Shown: positions 52,694-62,137, numbered from the stretch's first letter. The stretch: DNA of 64,000 nucleotides from Chitinophagaceae bacterium (GCA_017307755.1 JAFKGQ010000016.1:186001-250000), one strand, 5' to 3'. Numbers and translations are program-made. The notes: generated by a model not told the origin, from the sequence alone.

Positions 52694-55384
52694 ATGAACA
52701 GGATATACTTCATCTTATTTTCGATACTCGCAGCCGCGGCCGGGGGCTGCGGCTCACGCGCCGGATTGGACGGCTTTACGTATACTTCTACTCTCCATCC
52801 TATGGAAAATGCTGTCCGGAATGATTTTATATTCAATGGTTACACCGATTACTGGCACGGCACTTCCCAGGAATGGACAAGGTATGGCAATCTTTTCAAG
52901 ACCAATACTTCGGGCGCCCTGAACGCCATCATACGCAGCAAGTTCGATGTTGCGGAAGACCTGGGGCTCGGAGGATTCACCATGCAGGAAGGATTGCTGG
53001 ACGGCCTGTTAAAAGAGCCTTACAAAGTCCTGGAACAACCTTCCACGGATGAGCTGGACAACGCATTGAAGGACAGTAATGTGCTGGTGCTGACAAATCC
53101 CGGCTCACCCGCTGGCCGGGAACTGATCAAAAAATATACGCCCGACAGCGCAGTGCAGAACCTTATCGAAAACAATATTGCTGAAAAAGACAGGGTAAAC
53201 GCCTTTGTATTGGAGAATGGAAAGCGCAGGTTGTTTGTGATATCGTCGGCCGACAGCGCGCTGGGGACAAAAGTATTACAACTGATAGCCAACACCCGGG
53301 ATGTACTTAGGATCTACGACCTCCGTCGCGGCTGGTTTGGCGCCCAGACCCTGATCAACAGCGTTACCAATACACCCGGCCATCCCCTGGAAGTCATCGG
53401 CAAAGGCATGAACGAGGGCAACAGCTGGTTTGTCTTCAATGGCTATATGGAGTTCCTTTCCAAGCGTCAATACGAGAAATGGATGGAAAAGGTGCGTCTG
53501 CCCGTGCTTACCGACGTAGGTTTTGCTCCCGGCAGTCTTCCCGCCATTTTTGGGTGCAGGGATTATGACAGCCTCCAGGTTCAAAGCTTCTTTACGCATG
53601 CTGCCTATGTGAACTTCGCTCATTCGAAGGGCGGATACGCTTTTAGGAACGTATACGATACGACTGCCGACACCTCTCACTTATCTTTTGACGGCTACCT
53701 GGCAGGAGAAGGGAATAAGGAACAGGTCGACAAAGACGGAAAGCCGTTTGTATCGATAACGGGCAACCTCGAATCAGGCGCCGTCCCCTGCATGGTGCTT
53801 TTTTCAAAAAAAGGGGAGCCGTGGACGCAAAAGACGCTGTGGCAGACGATCCTCTCCGGCCGTGAGGTTGCCGTCATCGAAAAAGGAAGGATGATGGGGC
53901 CCGCGCTATACCGTAACACGTTGGAGATGCTATTGCTCGACCGGGTATTTCTCGAGGAATATTTTGGGGATAAGGTGAATATGGAGGCAACGACAAAGGG
54001 CTATGAGCTGCAGGTGACGGTAAAGAACACCTATGCCCACGAGGTTTCCGGCAAGTTGAGCATCGCCCTTCCGCCGGAAATGGGTCTGTCGGGCGACTCC
54101 GTATCCACCCTGGATGTGCCGGCAGGCGGCGAAAAAATCCTGACCTTCCGGCTCCGTCCCACCAAAGATGCGATGGACAGTACAACCCCCATCGCCATAC
54201 ACTATAGCTGGAGCGGCAGCGAAAAGAGCACTGTGACTATGCTGGAGCTGCCGCCCGCTATTTCCGTACATCGTCTGCTATACGGCCAGGTGCCGTCTGT
54301 CAGGTACCCGGTGACCATCCATAATTTTACGGCAGACACTTCATTCCCCGTGACTGTCCAGGTGTTGGACAGCAATGCAGGGGGAAAGGTCGTATTCGAA
54401 ACAAAAAAAATCTGTTCGGTCCCCACCGGTGCATTCCGCGATCTGACCTTTGACCTGCAGACGCCGCCCGGCAATTATCATGTAAAGGTGTCCGCCCTTG
54501 GCGTCGGGAACATCAGCCAGTTGGGCGTACGCAAGGCAACGGGCAGTCCGACATTGAAAGAGGTGGACCTGAACAACGACGGTATCAACGAGTACGTCAT
54601 GGAAAACGACAGCATCAGGGCGACCCTGCTGACCACCGGAGCACGTATCATCGAATATATCGTCAAATCAAAGAATGATAATGTGCTGTTCAAACTCTGG
54701 CCGGATAAGCCGGTGGACGACAAACGGTCTTTCAGGAAAAGGGAATTTTACCCATACGGCGGATTCGAAGACTTCCTGGGACAGCCAAGTATCGAGACAC
54801 ATACGAACTACGATGCCGTGGTCACCAAAAAGGAAGGCGACTATGTACAGGTGAAAATGACAGCCGACTACTATGGCAACAAACTGGAGAAGACCTTCAC
54901 CCTGTTCGGCAACTCTCCCCTGCTGGAGATCCGCTATGCCCTGACATTTAAAAACCCCGAGCTGAATATGATCGGGCCGCAACCCATATTGTCTGTGGGC
55001 AGGAACCATGGTCCGGAAGACCGCTTTGTATTCCCGGAAATGGGCGGTATGCGCTATTGTACGATGGACCCGAAAAAATATTTCGGTAGGATCATTTTTC
55101 TAAAGGAAGGATGGAATGCAGTCCACGACACAAAAGAGGATATTTCGTTCGTCGGCGCCTTCCCGGTGGACCAACCCATCTTCCTCCATATGTGGATGAA
55201 CCATCCTTCAAATCCGGGGTCCATGTATTTCTATGCGGAACTGCAGCCATGGGTACGCATATTCCAAAAGAGCACCATGTACTTCTCCTATTATCTCTGG
55301 GCTTCGCCAGGGTCCTGGGAGAATGGCGTGAAAGCCTTGCGTGACAGGGATCTCGTCACCGTCAGAAAAACATGGCCATTTTAA
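52694..55384 (+). CDS. Large uncharacterised PUL lipoprotein with mutarotase-like C-terminal beta-sandwich
   Basis: 896 residues; not recognised as a known family. Lipoprotein signal with AAAAGGC (Cys19), so surface or periplasmic-membrane attached. Residues ~90-220 resemble an alpha/beta domain (LVLTNPGSPAGRELIKK, RRLFVISSADSALGTKVLQL) like the N-terminal halves of GH84/DUF4838 proteins. Then a long middle, Ig-like domains (~430-620) and a C-terminal supersandwich like galactose mutarotase (LEKTFTLFGNSPLLEIRYAL, FAELQPW-like strands). Shares strand patterns with the next gene. Likely a glycan-cleaving or binding protein. Confidence 0.75.
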   Translation: MNRIYFILFSILAAAAGGCGSRAGLDGFTYTSTLHPMENAVRNDFIFNGYTDYWHGTSQEWTRYGNLFKTNTSGALNAIIRSKFDVAEDLGLGGFTMQEGLLDGLLKEPYKVLEQPSTDELDNALKDSNVLVLTNPGSPAGRELIKKYTPDSAVQNLIENNIAEKDRVNAFVLENGKRRLFVISSADSALGTKVLQLIANTRDVLRIYDLRRGWFGAQTLINSVTNTPGHPLEVIGKGMNEGNSWFVFNGYMEFLSKRQYEKWMEKVRLPVLTDVGFAPGSLPAIFGCRDYDSLQVQSFFTHAAYVNFAHSKGGYAFRNVYDTTADTSHLSFDGYLAGEGNKEQVDKDGKPFVSITGNLESGAVPCMVLFSKKGEPWTQKTLWQTILSGREVAVIEKGRMMGPALYRNTLEMLLLDRVFLEEYFGDKVNMEATTKGYELQVTVKNTYAHEVSGKLSIALPPEMGLSGDSVSTLDVPAGGEKILTFRLRPTKDAMDSTTPIAIHYSWSGSEKSTVTMLELPPAISVHRLLYGQVPSVRYPVTIHNFTADTSFPVTVQVLDSNAGGKVVFETKKICSVPTGAFRDLTFDLQTPPGNYHVKVSALGVGNISQLGVRKATGSPTLKEVDLNNDGINEYVMENDSIRATLLTTGARIIEYIVKSKNDNVLFKLWPDKPVDDKRSFRKREFYPYGGFEDFLGQPSIETHTNYDAVVTKKEGDYVQVKMTADYYGNKLEKTFTLFGNSPLLEIRYALTFKNPELNMIGPQPILSVGRNHGPEDRFVFPEMGGMRYCTMDPKKYFGRIIFLKEGWNAVHDTKEDISFVGAFPVDQPIFLHMWMNHPSNPGSMYFYAELQPWVRIFQKSTMYFSYYLWASPGSWENGVKALRDRDLVTVRKTWPF

Positions 55385-55400
55385 CATAAACGTTTAAACA

Positions 55401-57215
55401 ATGAGTAAACCCGTAATTATCCTACTGGCAATGCTGCTGACTTTCCGCACACTACCCGTCACTGCGCAGCTGCCGGCCAAAGAAGGGAGCCTGACGATAG
55501 AGCATATCGAGCTGGGTTATCCCTGCCCGAACATACCTTATTATCATTTTAAAGCCGACCTGCGCCTGCCGCACCCTTCTATCATCGAAATCGAAGCTTC
55601 TGTCAATGGTAAAACGCTTCGCGCGACGGACCTGCGGAGGACGGGCGAGGTGGAGGATGTCAACCGCCCCCCCATTGCGGACCGGCCGCCTTCGGGATAC
55701 GGGATGGCGCAGGATGTCTCTTTGTACGACAGACCGCAGGTGATAGGCTGGGTACATTGGCAGCCCGGCGGGCGTTATACCATCCGGGTCACGGTACGGC
55801 TTAAACGCTCAGTCCGCGATTCATCCACCGATGTGCTGCTCACGGCCAGTCGTACCCTGGAAGCTCCCGCCGCACCTGTATTCAGCCCGGACTGGAAAAG
55901 CTATAAGTCCGTTGTGGTCAGCGAGACGGCGGGTATCGACAGAGTTAACGAACCTGTAAAGGTCCTGCTTGCCTTCTACCCGGATGAAGACCATGGCCTC
56001 AAAAGAGAGGTCCGGGTAGTGGCCTTCGATCCCGTATCACACGGGGTCACCGAAGTACCCTCCCAGGTCTTCGATGTACAACGGTCGCTGGAGAAGGACG
56101 ATCTGGCGCCGGATAAAAATGGGAAACCCACCCGCCAGGTGCCGTTGTGGCTGCCTACCGTCACGGCCAACCTGGTCTTTCTTGCCAATGTGCCGGCGCG
56201 ATCGAGCCGCATATACTTTGTGTACTACAACAATGAAAAAGCCCAGGACATATTTTACCGTACCGACCTTCACGTGCAGGGAGAAGCGCCCGGTCTGCAG
56301 GTGGATAACAGCCAGTTTACCATCACCCTGAACCCTAATTCCGGTCATTTGGACCAACTAACCCTCAAAAGCAGACCGGACGCCCCCCTGTTCCATCGCA
56401 TGGAAACCAACGGCGCCATCCATTGGAACCCTGACCTCTATACCCCTCCAAGACCCTGGACACATACGTCCGACTGGTCGCCTCCGGCCCATGTCCGCAG
56501 CCTGACAGGCCCCATACTGGCAAAAAGCGAGGTATGGGGCCCACTGCCGGAGGTAAAGGAAGTGGACGCTTCCCTGCGATATGAATTTTACCCCGGCGTA
56601 CCCTATTTTATCAGCAGTACTTCCATGCGCGTCAACGAACCCCTCAATTGCCTGGCGCTCCGCAATGCGGAGATCGTATTCAAGCGGGAGCTCATCACCC
56701 ATGCCGCCTGGTACGATGCCATCAGGGATTCGGTGATCACTTATGACGTAAAGAACATGGCGGATCTTACAGACCTGAAAATGGAAGCCGACGTGCCCTG
56801 GATCACCTTTTACAATGAAGACGCCCGCATCGGGTTTGCGGGTATCCAGTTGGAATACGCCAATACAGGGCTCGAGTCGGACCCGCGGTTGTTGAACCCG
56901 TTTTTCTATATCACTGCGGGGCCCTGGATCTATTGGGCGCGTGGACTGTCACACAGCTACCTTTCCTCCAACATGCAGCAAGTGATCCCCGTCATGAAAG
57001 GAAGCCTCTTCGCTGAAAAATGGGCCTATCTTATTTATAGCCCGGAAAAAGGGAAGACGCCCTATGCCTCCGTCATAGACTGGCAGAAGAAACTGACCCA
57101 TCCCCTGCGTGTGCAGGTCGTGGAAGAGGTGGACCCGAGGGTTTCGAAAACCCTGGAAGAAGTGTACATGAATGACGGCAAGAGCGGGTGGGAAGGAAGA
57201 AGGAATAAAAAATAA
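55401..57215 (+). CDS. Uncharacterised secreted PUL protein with mutarotase-like beta-sandwich
   Basis: 604 residues; not recognised. Signal peptide ~1-22 (LPVTAQ). An N-terminal Ig-like domain (~28-155) is followed by an all-beta region with LVFLANVPARSSRIYFVYYNN and a supersandwich-type core (GLQVDNSQFTITLNPNSGHLDQL, YEFYPGVPYFISSTSMRVNEP). The DNSxFTITLxPxxGxLxxL pattern is that of beta-sandwich lyases and mutarotase-like glycan enzymes. Two Tyr-rich stretches near the end (SHSYLSSNM, AWYDAIRDS) could be catalytic, but this is a guess. 17 bp after the previous gene. Confidence 0.75.
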   Translation: MSKPVIILLAMLLTFRTLPVTAQLPAKEGSLTIEHIELGYPCPNIPYYHFKADLRLPHPSIIEIEASVNGKTLRATDLRRTGEVEDVNRPPIADRPPSGYGMAQDVSLYDRPQVIGWVHWQPGGRYTIRVTVRLKRSVRDSSTDVLLTASRTLEAPAAPVFSPDWKSYKSVVVSETAGIDRVNEPVKVLLAFYPDEDHGLKREVRVVAFDPVSHGVTEVPSQVFDVQRSLEKDDLAPDKNGKPTRQVPLWLPTVTANLVFLANVPARSSRIYFVYYNNEKAQDIFYRTDLHVQGEAPGLQVDNSQFTITLNPNSGHLDQLTLKSRPDAPLFHRMETNGAIHWNPDLYTPPRPWTHTSDWSPPAHVRSLTGPILAKSEVWGPLPEVKEVDASLRYEFYPGVPYFISSTSMRVNEPLNCLALRNAEIVFKRELITHAAWYDAIRDSVITYDVKNMADLTDLKMEADVPWITFYNEDARIGFAGIQLEYANTGLESDPRLLNPFFYITAGPWIYWARGLSHSYLSSNMQQVIPVMKGSLFAEKWAYLIYSPEKGKTPYASVIDWQKKLTHPLRVQVVEEVDPRVSKTLEEVYMNDGKSGWEGRRNKK

Positions 57216-57236
57216 CGGATCAATAAAAAAAAGACC

Positions 57237-57419
57237 ATGCGACAAAAACAAGCTTTATTCTTTTTATGGACAGGTGTTCTAACCATCATGCTGATGACCT
57301 TTATCGCCTGTCATTCATCCAAACCCGGGGGGAAAGATCCCGGAAAAAACAAGTCCTCAGGTAAAGATAGCAGCGCGGCAAAAAAAATAGATGACGGTCC
57401 CAGCGAGTTCTTCCAGTAA
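57237..57419 (+). CDS. Small lipoprotein
   Basis: 60 residues: signal peptide with lipobox TFIAC (Cys25), then a Ser/Lys/Gly-rich polar tail (SSKPGGKDPGKNKSSGKDSS) and a final GPSEFFQ. No fold can be predicted. It sits 21 bp after one PUL gene and 15 bp before the sulfatase gene in the same direction, so it is likely a real cotranscribed small lipoprotein. Confidence 0.65.
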   Translation: MRQKQALFFLWTGVLTIMLMTFIACHSSKPGGKDPGKNKSSGKDSSAAKKIDDGPSEFFQ

Positions 57420-57434
57420 AGTAAAATATAATAA

Positions 57435-58904
57435 ATGCTATCGATCAGAAATACCCTATTGTTATTATTGCTGTCCTTGTCCGCCAGGTCACAGACGAGG
57501 CCGAATATCGTCTTTATCTATACAGACGATCAGCGTTATGACGCTCTTAGCGTGATCCAGGAAGCTCAGGGCGCAAAAGCCCGTTTCCCCTGGTTCAAAA
57601 CGCCGAACATCGACCGTATTGCAAAAGAGGGAGTATGTTTCAGAAATGCCTTTGTCGTCAACTCTCTCTGCTCTCCCAGCCGTGCAACCATGCTCACCGG
57701 AAGGTATAACCACATCAATGGAATGACCAATAACCACAGCGAACTGGGAGATACCACCGACACCTATGCAAGTCTTCTTACCAGGGCGGGCTATGCCACA
57801 GCATTCATCGGCAAATGGCATATGGCCCGTCAACTGGCCCGACCCGGCTTCACCTATTCATTCAGCTTCATCGGACAGGGGAAATATATCGACTGCCCAT
57901 TCCAGCTCAACGGCAGCGAGATGGTCCAAACAAAGGGCTGGGTAGATGATATATCCACGGACACCGCTCTGGCCTTCATTTCCCGGAACAGCCGCCGTCC
58001 TTTCCTGCTTACCCTGGCCTTCAAATCCTCGCATTATAACTGGACGCCGCCGGAAAGGACCAGACATATGTTCGAGAATATCCCTTTTCCAAGACCCGCC
58101 AATGAAACATCCCCCACCCCCTATGAAGGCGAGATGGACGATGGCAGAACCTCTCCTCCGCCCGTACCGGCCATCAACTCGTGGACGGTCAACAACGATA
58201 CCATCATCCGCAGCTATTTCAGGGTGCTTAAAGCCATAGACGACAACGTAGGCCGTATCCTGCATTTACTGGATTCGCTCCACCTGGCGGATAATACCAT
58301 CGTCGTATATACCTCCGATAATGGCTATTTCCTGGGGGAACATAACCTCTCGGACAAACGGAATGCCTACGAAGAGTCCATAAGGGTCCCTCTTCTGATG
58401 CGTTATCCGGCTAAAGTGGCGAAAGGACAGATGATCAACAAGATGGTGCTGAACACGGACCTGGCCCCTACCTTCCTCGACTTCGCCGGCGCCAGCAGAT
58501 CCGGAAGATTCCAGGGCAAGAGCTGGGCGCCGCTGGCAGAAGGAAAACCTGTAAAATGGCGAACCTCCTTTTTTTATGAATATTTCTACGAAACCCCTTA
58601 CACCATACCGACCATCATTGCGGAAAGGACCGAAACAGCCAAACTCATAAAATACCCCGGCGAAGAAGGCTGGTCGGAGATGTATGATCTGAGAAAAGAC
58701 CCGGGAGAGCAGCATAACCTGTTTGGAAACCCCCAGGCGGCAGGATTGAAAGCACGGCTGGAGCAAGAATTAAAAAAGGATTCCGCCGCGGTGCATTTCT
58801 TTATACCTGAGGTTGCAGACAAACGGCCGCTGGACAAGGACGGACATTACAAACGACCACTTTACCGTATTTCGAGTATGAAGAATACCCCTGCAAAGAA
58901 CTGA
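57435..58904 (+). CDS. Sulfatase (type I, formylglycine-dependent)
   Basis: 489 residues, signal peptide ~1-19. The active-site motif is C79-S-P-S-R83, in which Cys79 is turned into formylglycine by an anaerobic or aerobic maturase encoded elsewhere. Metal ligands: D31-D32 in IYTDDQ and the D-N pair in VVYTSDNGYFLGEH. The C-terminal EMYDLRKDPGEQHNLFGNP is typical of this family. It removes sulfate from a glycan in the periplasm. Its place in the locus says the target glycan carries sulfate esters. Confidence 0.94.
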   Translation: MLSIRNTLLLLLLSLSARSQTRPNIVFIYTDDQRYDALSVIQEAQGAKARFPWFKTPNIDRIAKEGVCFRNAFVVNSLCSPSRATMLTGRYNHINGMTNNHSELGDTTDTYASLLTRAGYATAFIGKWHMARQLARPGFTYSFSFIGQGKYIDCPFQLNGSEMVQTKGWVDDISTDTALAFISRNSRRPFLLTLAFKSSHYNWTPPERTRHMFENIPFPRPANETSPTPYEGEMDDGRTSPPPVPAINSWTVNNDTIIRSYFRVLKAIDDNVGRILHLLDSLHLADNTIVVYTSDNGYFLGEHNLSDKRNAYEESIRVPLLMRYPAKVAKGQMINKMVLNTDLAPTFLDFAGASRSGRFQGKSWAPLAEGKPVKWRTSFFYEYFYETPYTIPTIIAERTETAKLIKYPGEEGWSEMYDLRKDPGEQHNLFGNPQAAGLKARLEQELKKDSAAVHFFIPEVADKRPLDKDGHYKRPLYRISSMKNTPAKN

Positions 58905-58987
58905 TTGTCCCGAATGCCCCGTTGTCTTGTCTTTTTTTCCCTTGGAGGGATAAGGGCGGTGATCGTAAGTTTACAAAAAGATCACTT

Positions 58988-59788
58988 ATGCTCTTACAAA
59001 ATAAAAATGCCGTCATTTATGGCGGAGGCATCTCTCTTGCAGGGTCGGTTGCCCGCGCCATGGCCCGGGAGGGCGCCAGGATATTCCTGGCCGGGCGTAA
59101 TGTAGCTTCTCTCCAAAAGGTAGCGGCCGAGATCATTCAGAATGGCGGCAAAGCAGAAGTTGCCGGGTTGGACGCCATGGACGAGAACGCCGTCAACAAA
59201 CACCTGACGGCAGTAGTCGCGGCGGCACGTACGGTGGATATCTTCTTTAACCTCATCGGGATCCATAACGTGCAGAATATACCATTGACGGAAATGCGAT
59301 TGCCGGATTTTGTACAGCCGATCAATGACACCATGGTCACCCATTTTATCACCGACACCGCTGCCGCAAGGATCATGGTCCGGCAACGTTCGGGAGTGAT
59401 CCTATCGCTAACGGCTACACCAGGTGGTGTCGCTTATCCGTTGACGGGAGGATTTGGAGTGGCCTGCTCGACCCTTGAAGGTTTTTCCAGAAACCTCGCC
59501 TCCGAGTTGGGTCCGCAGGGAATCCGGGTGGTCAATATCCGGAGCGCCGGATCGCCGGATTCAAGACCCTTTGTAGAAGCCATCGTCAATATGCCCGACG
59601 AGGTAAAGCCAGTACTGCAAAAAATGGAGAACGACACTATGCTAAAAAAACTTCCCTTAATGGAAGACATTGCTAATGTCGCCGTATTTCTATCCTCTCA
59701 TCTTGCCGCAAAAATTACAGGTATAACGGTCGATGTCACCGTGGGCACCACCACGGGATTGAGCAGGGAGGAGATCCCGTTCAAGTAA
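58988..59788 (+). CDS. Short-chain dehydrogenase-like protein with degenerate active site
   Basis: 266 residues from the ATG at 58988 (MLLQNKNAVIYGGG). Rossmann fold with a nucleotide loop G-G-G-I-S-L-A-G in place of TGxxxGIG, a Ser in GVILSLTATPG, and then GGFGVACSTLEGF where the Tyr and Lys of YxxxK should be; the two positions are Phe and Cys. So the classical catalytic pair is lost. Other bacterial SDRs share this GGFGVAC pattern, so it is a subgroup, not damage. Role unknown. Confidence 0.85.
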   Translation: MLLQNKNAVIYGGGISLAGSVARAMAREGARIFLAGRNVASLQKVAAEIIQNGGKAEVAGLDAMDENAVNKHLTAVVAAARTVDIFFNLIGIHNVQNIPLTEMRLPDFVQPINDTMVTHFITDTAAARIMVRQRSGVILSLTATPGGVAYPLTGGFGVACSTLEGFSRNLASELGPQGIRVVNIRSAGSPDSRPFVEAIVNMPDEVKPVLQKMENDTMLKKLPLMEDIANVAVFLSSHLAAKITGITVDVTVGTTTGLSREEIPFK

Positions 59789-59790
59789 GC

Positions 59791-60780
59791 TCAGACGCCC
59801 TCCAGCGGGTAGGGTCCTTCGGCAAAAGATTGATCATGATACCCCTTCGACCCTATCAGACGGGCCAGGGAGCTTCTGATATCCTCGCCCGCCCGCAGAC
59901 GGGAAAGGACATAATCGAAATCAAAGCGGGGACGCCAACCCAGTTCATTCCGGGCGCGTTCATTGACATATACCCTATCGATACCCGGGAACATCGCCCA
60001 CCCACGACGCGTATATTCGGCCTCATAAGCCGGGACACTGCGTCGCAGGACAGCCGGCGCCTCATTGCGCAGCTCCTGCAGATCGTCCTGTGTAAAAGGT
60101 GTTGTGGCGCTGATGATGTATTTGCGGAAGCCAATGTCCGGCGCTTTTTCCATGGCCAGCATATGAGCGGAAACCACGTCTTCAATGTCTACCCGGCGAT
60201 ATAAGAACTCGTTGACTTTGGCGTTCTCATCCGTATATGTCTGCCGTACTTCTTTTTTGTCATCTTCCTCCGGGAAAAAACGTGAGGTCCGCAGCACCAG
60301 GCAAGGCAGACGATGGTTACGATAGAACAAGGCGCACAGGTCTTCCGCAGCCACCTTGGTCACTCCATAGATATTTTTAGGGATAGGGACGACGTCCTCT
60401 GTGATCCAGGCCGCGGACTCGTTGCGGGAAGGGTTCAGCGCATCTCCGAATGTACTGGTAGTACTCGTAAAGATAAAGGAACTTACGCCGGCAGCCGCCG
60501 CCGCCTCCAACAGGTGGAGCGTTCCCGTGATATTTGTATCGACAAAATCCTGTTTGCTGTGCGTGCCTACATGCGGCTTGTGTAATGTCGCCGTATGAAG
60601 GACCGCATCCACCCCTTCCATACAACTCCTGACAAAAGCCCTGTCAGCGATCGTCCCCACACGGCTGGTATAATCCGAATGCAGTATGTCTGCTCCCACC
60701 ACCTCATGCGCGGTGTCCCGCAGAGTGCGAACGATGGCTTCGCCAAGATGACCGGCGCTGCCTGTAACGAGTATCTTCAT
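59791..60780 (-). CDS. NAD-dependent epimerase/dehydratase (extended SDR)
   Basis: 329 residues from the ATG at 60780; the open frame upstream to 61119 lies over the divergent gene and has no homology sense. N-terminal MKILVTGSAGHLGEAIVR has the GxxGxxG motif, and the catalytic Y-G-V-T-K follows NI in the middle (Tyr ~141), with LHTATLHKPHVG and LVLRTSRFFPEE as other family segments. Acts on a nucleotide-sugar or a sugar-like metabolite. Convergent with the SDR gene (2 bp gap) and divergent from the dehydrogenase at 60827. Confidence 0.9.
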   Translation of the reverse strand: MKILVTGSAGHLGEAIVRTLRDTAHEVVGADILHSDYTSRVGTIADRAFVRSCMEGVDAVLHTATLHKPHVGTHSKQDFVDTNITGTLHLLEAAAAAGVSSFIFTSTTSTFGDALNPSRNESAAWITEDVVPIPKNIYGVTKVAAEDLCALFYRNHRLPCLVLRTSRFFPEEDDKKEVRQTYTDENAKVNEFLYRRVDIEDVVSAHMLAMEKAPDIGFRKYIISATTPFTQDDLQELRNEAPAVLRRSVPAYEAEYTRRGWAMFPGIDRVYVNERARNELGWRPRFDFDYVLSRLRAGEDIRSSLARLIGSKGYHDQSFAEGPYPLEGV

Positions 60781-60786
60781 AGTCAG

Positions 60787-60808
60787 CGAAGATAAATACT
60801 TATCTTCG
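60787..60808. promoter_or_regulatory. Perfect palindrome between divergent oxidoreductase genes
   Basis: CGAAGATAA (60787-60795) and TTATCTTCG (60800-60808) are exact complements around ATAC. The gap between the two start codons is only 46 bp, so a dimeric regulator bound here would block or switch both promoters at once. No regulator gene for it is adjacent. Confidence 0.65.
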
Positions 60809-60826
60809 ATCAAAATATTGATATCC

Positions 60827-61675
60827 ATGGTAGCATTCTTAGGCATGGGCCTACTGGGGTCCAATTTCGTCAGGGCAATGATCGGCAAAGGAGCAAAAGT
60901 CAACGTATGGAACAGGACGGCCTCAAAAGCAGAGGCATTGGAACAATATGGCGCCAAAGCATTTGTACAGGCCGCAGACGCCGTAAGAGACGCCGATACC
61001 ATCCATCTCACGTTAAAGGACGATGCCACCGTGGATGAAGTGCTGGCACAAGCCGCCGCGGGTCTTAAACCGGGCGCCACCATCATAGACCATACCACCA
61101 CATCCACCCCTGGCGCCATACAAAGGACCAGGGCATGGAAAGAAAAAGGGTTTACCTATCTGCATGCCCCCGTCTTTATGGGTCCGCAAAACGCCCTTGA
61201 AAGTACAGGCTTTATGCTGGTGTCAGGCGACCAGTCCGTCATCGGCAGGCTGGAACCCACATTATCCAAAATGACAGGTAAGTTGCTCAATTTTGGTGTT
61301 GAAGAAGGAAGGGCTGCCGGCATGAAGCTGGTGGGCAACTGTTTTCTGGTAGCGTTTACCACCGGCATCGCAGACACGCTGTCCCTGGCAAGATCATTGG
61401 ATATACCCATCAGCGACATGTCTACATTATTCGACGCCTGGAATCCCGGGACCCTGCTGCCTGCCCGGCTAAAAAGAATGACCAGCGGCAGCTACGATAA
61501 GCCGTCCTGGGAGTTGAATATGGCGAGAAAGGATACAGGACTGTTTATACAGGCGGCTGAACGGAAAGGAATATCCCTGGCCGTAATGCCCGCCATTGCA
61601 GCCGAGATGGACCGGTGGATCAACAAAGGGCATGGCAACGAAGACTGGACGGTCATCGGATCGGGCAACCTCTGA
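60827..61675 (+). CDS. NAD(P)-dependent oxidoreductase, 3-hydroxyisobutyrate dehydrogenase family
   Basis: 282 residues from the ATG at 60827 (MVAFLGMGLLGSNF); a TTG at 60818 is less likely. N-terminal Rossmann GxGxxG, the substrate motif D-A-P-V-x-x-G-P region (HAPVFMGPQNALES), and the catalytic Lys in GMKLVGN near 165. It oxidises a beta-hydroxyacid or reduces an imine/semialdehyde. Its neighbour and the shared palindrome suggest joint control with the epimerase. Confidence 0.9.
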   Translation: MVAFLGMGLLGSNFVRAMIGKGAKVNVWNRTASKAEALEQYGAKAFVQAADAVRDADTIHLTLKDDATVDEVLAQAAAGLKPGATIIDHTTTSTPGAIQRTRAWKEKGFTYLHAPVFMGPQNALESTGFMLVSGDQSVIGRLEPTLSKMTGKLLNFGVEEGRAAGMKLVGNCFLVAFTTGIADTLSLARSLDIPISDMSTLFDAWNPGTLLPARLKRMTSGSYDKPSWELNMARKDTGLFIQAAERKGISLAVMPAIAAEMDRWINKGHGNEDWTVIGSGNL

Positions 61676-61684
61676 TCACAGAGG
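61669..61684. terminator. Hairpin across the two facing stop codons
   Basis: CCTCTG and CAGAGG form a perfect 6-bp stem with loop ATCA. The stop codons of the plus and minus genes touch and make the palindrome TGATCA in its centre. No T-run follows on either strand, so it may be a weak two-way stop or an RNA end stabiliser. Confidence 0.35.
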
Positions 61685-62137
61685 GACGCTATAACCCACC
61701 TTTACCCTTTCCATAACTACATGCGTGTAAAAATGCTTGAGATGAGGGTTATCCACCAACCATTTCCTGGTGAACGCTTCATACTCCTGCATGTCCTTTG
61801 CGTTCACAATAAGAACAAAGTCATATGTCCCCGTCACATAATAGCATTGCATCACTTCGCTGCATTGCTGCATGAGGGTTTTAAAACTTTCCAGGGCCCT
61901 GGCATGCCCCTCTTTTAAAACGATGTCCACGACACAGGTAATACCAAGCCCCGCCACCGCGGGAGAGATAATGGAGACATCCGCTTCGATGATCTTTTCC
62001 TCTCTTAACCTGGTAAGTCTTCGTTGTACAGCCGAGGTGCTCAATCCCACTGCCTCACCCAGTTCACTCGCTGTCATCCGGCAATTTTGTTGCAGCAATT
62101 GCAGCAGGCGCTTATCAAATCCGTCCAGATCAAACAT
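61676..62137 (-). CDS. Lrp/AsnC family transcriptional regulator
   Basis: 153 residues. N-terminal winged helix-turn-helix (LDGFDKRLLQLLQQNCRM, ELGEAVGLSTSAVQRRLTRL) and C-terminal RAM ligand domain (VVDIVLKEGHARALESF, MQCYYVTGTYDFVLIV). Such regulators sense amino acids. It is divergent from the aminotransferase gene and probably controls it. Confidence 0.93.
   Translation of the reverse strand: MFDLDGFDKRLLQLLQQNCRMTASELGEAVGLSTSAVQRRLTRLREEKIIEADVSIISPAVAGLGITCVVDIVLKEGHARALESFKTLMQQCSEVMQCYYVTGTYDFVLIVNAKDMQEYEAFTRKWLVDNPHLKHFYTHVVMERVKVGYSVPL

Noticed and set aside
60781..61119. 113-codon N-terminal extension of the epimerase
   Set aside because: The Rossmann motif starts right at the ATG at 60780; the extension covers the divergent gene and the palindrome and is low-complexity.
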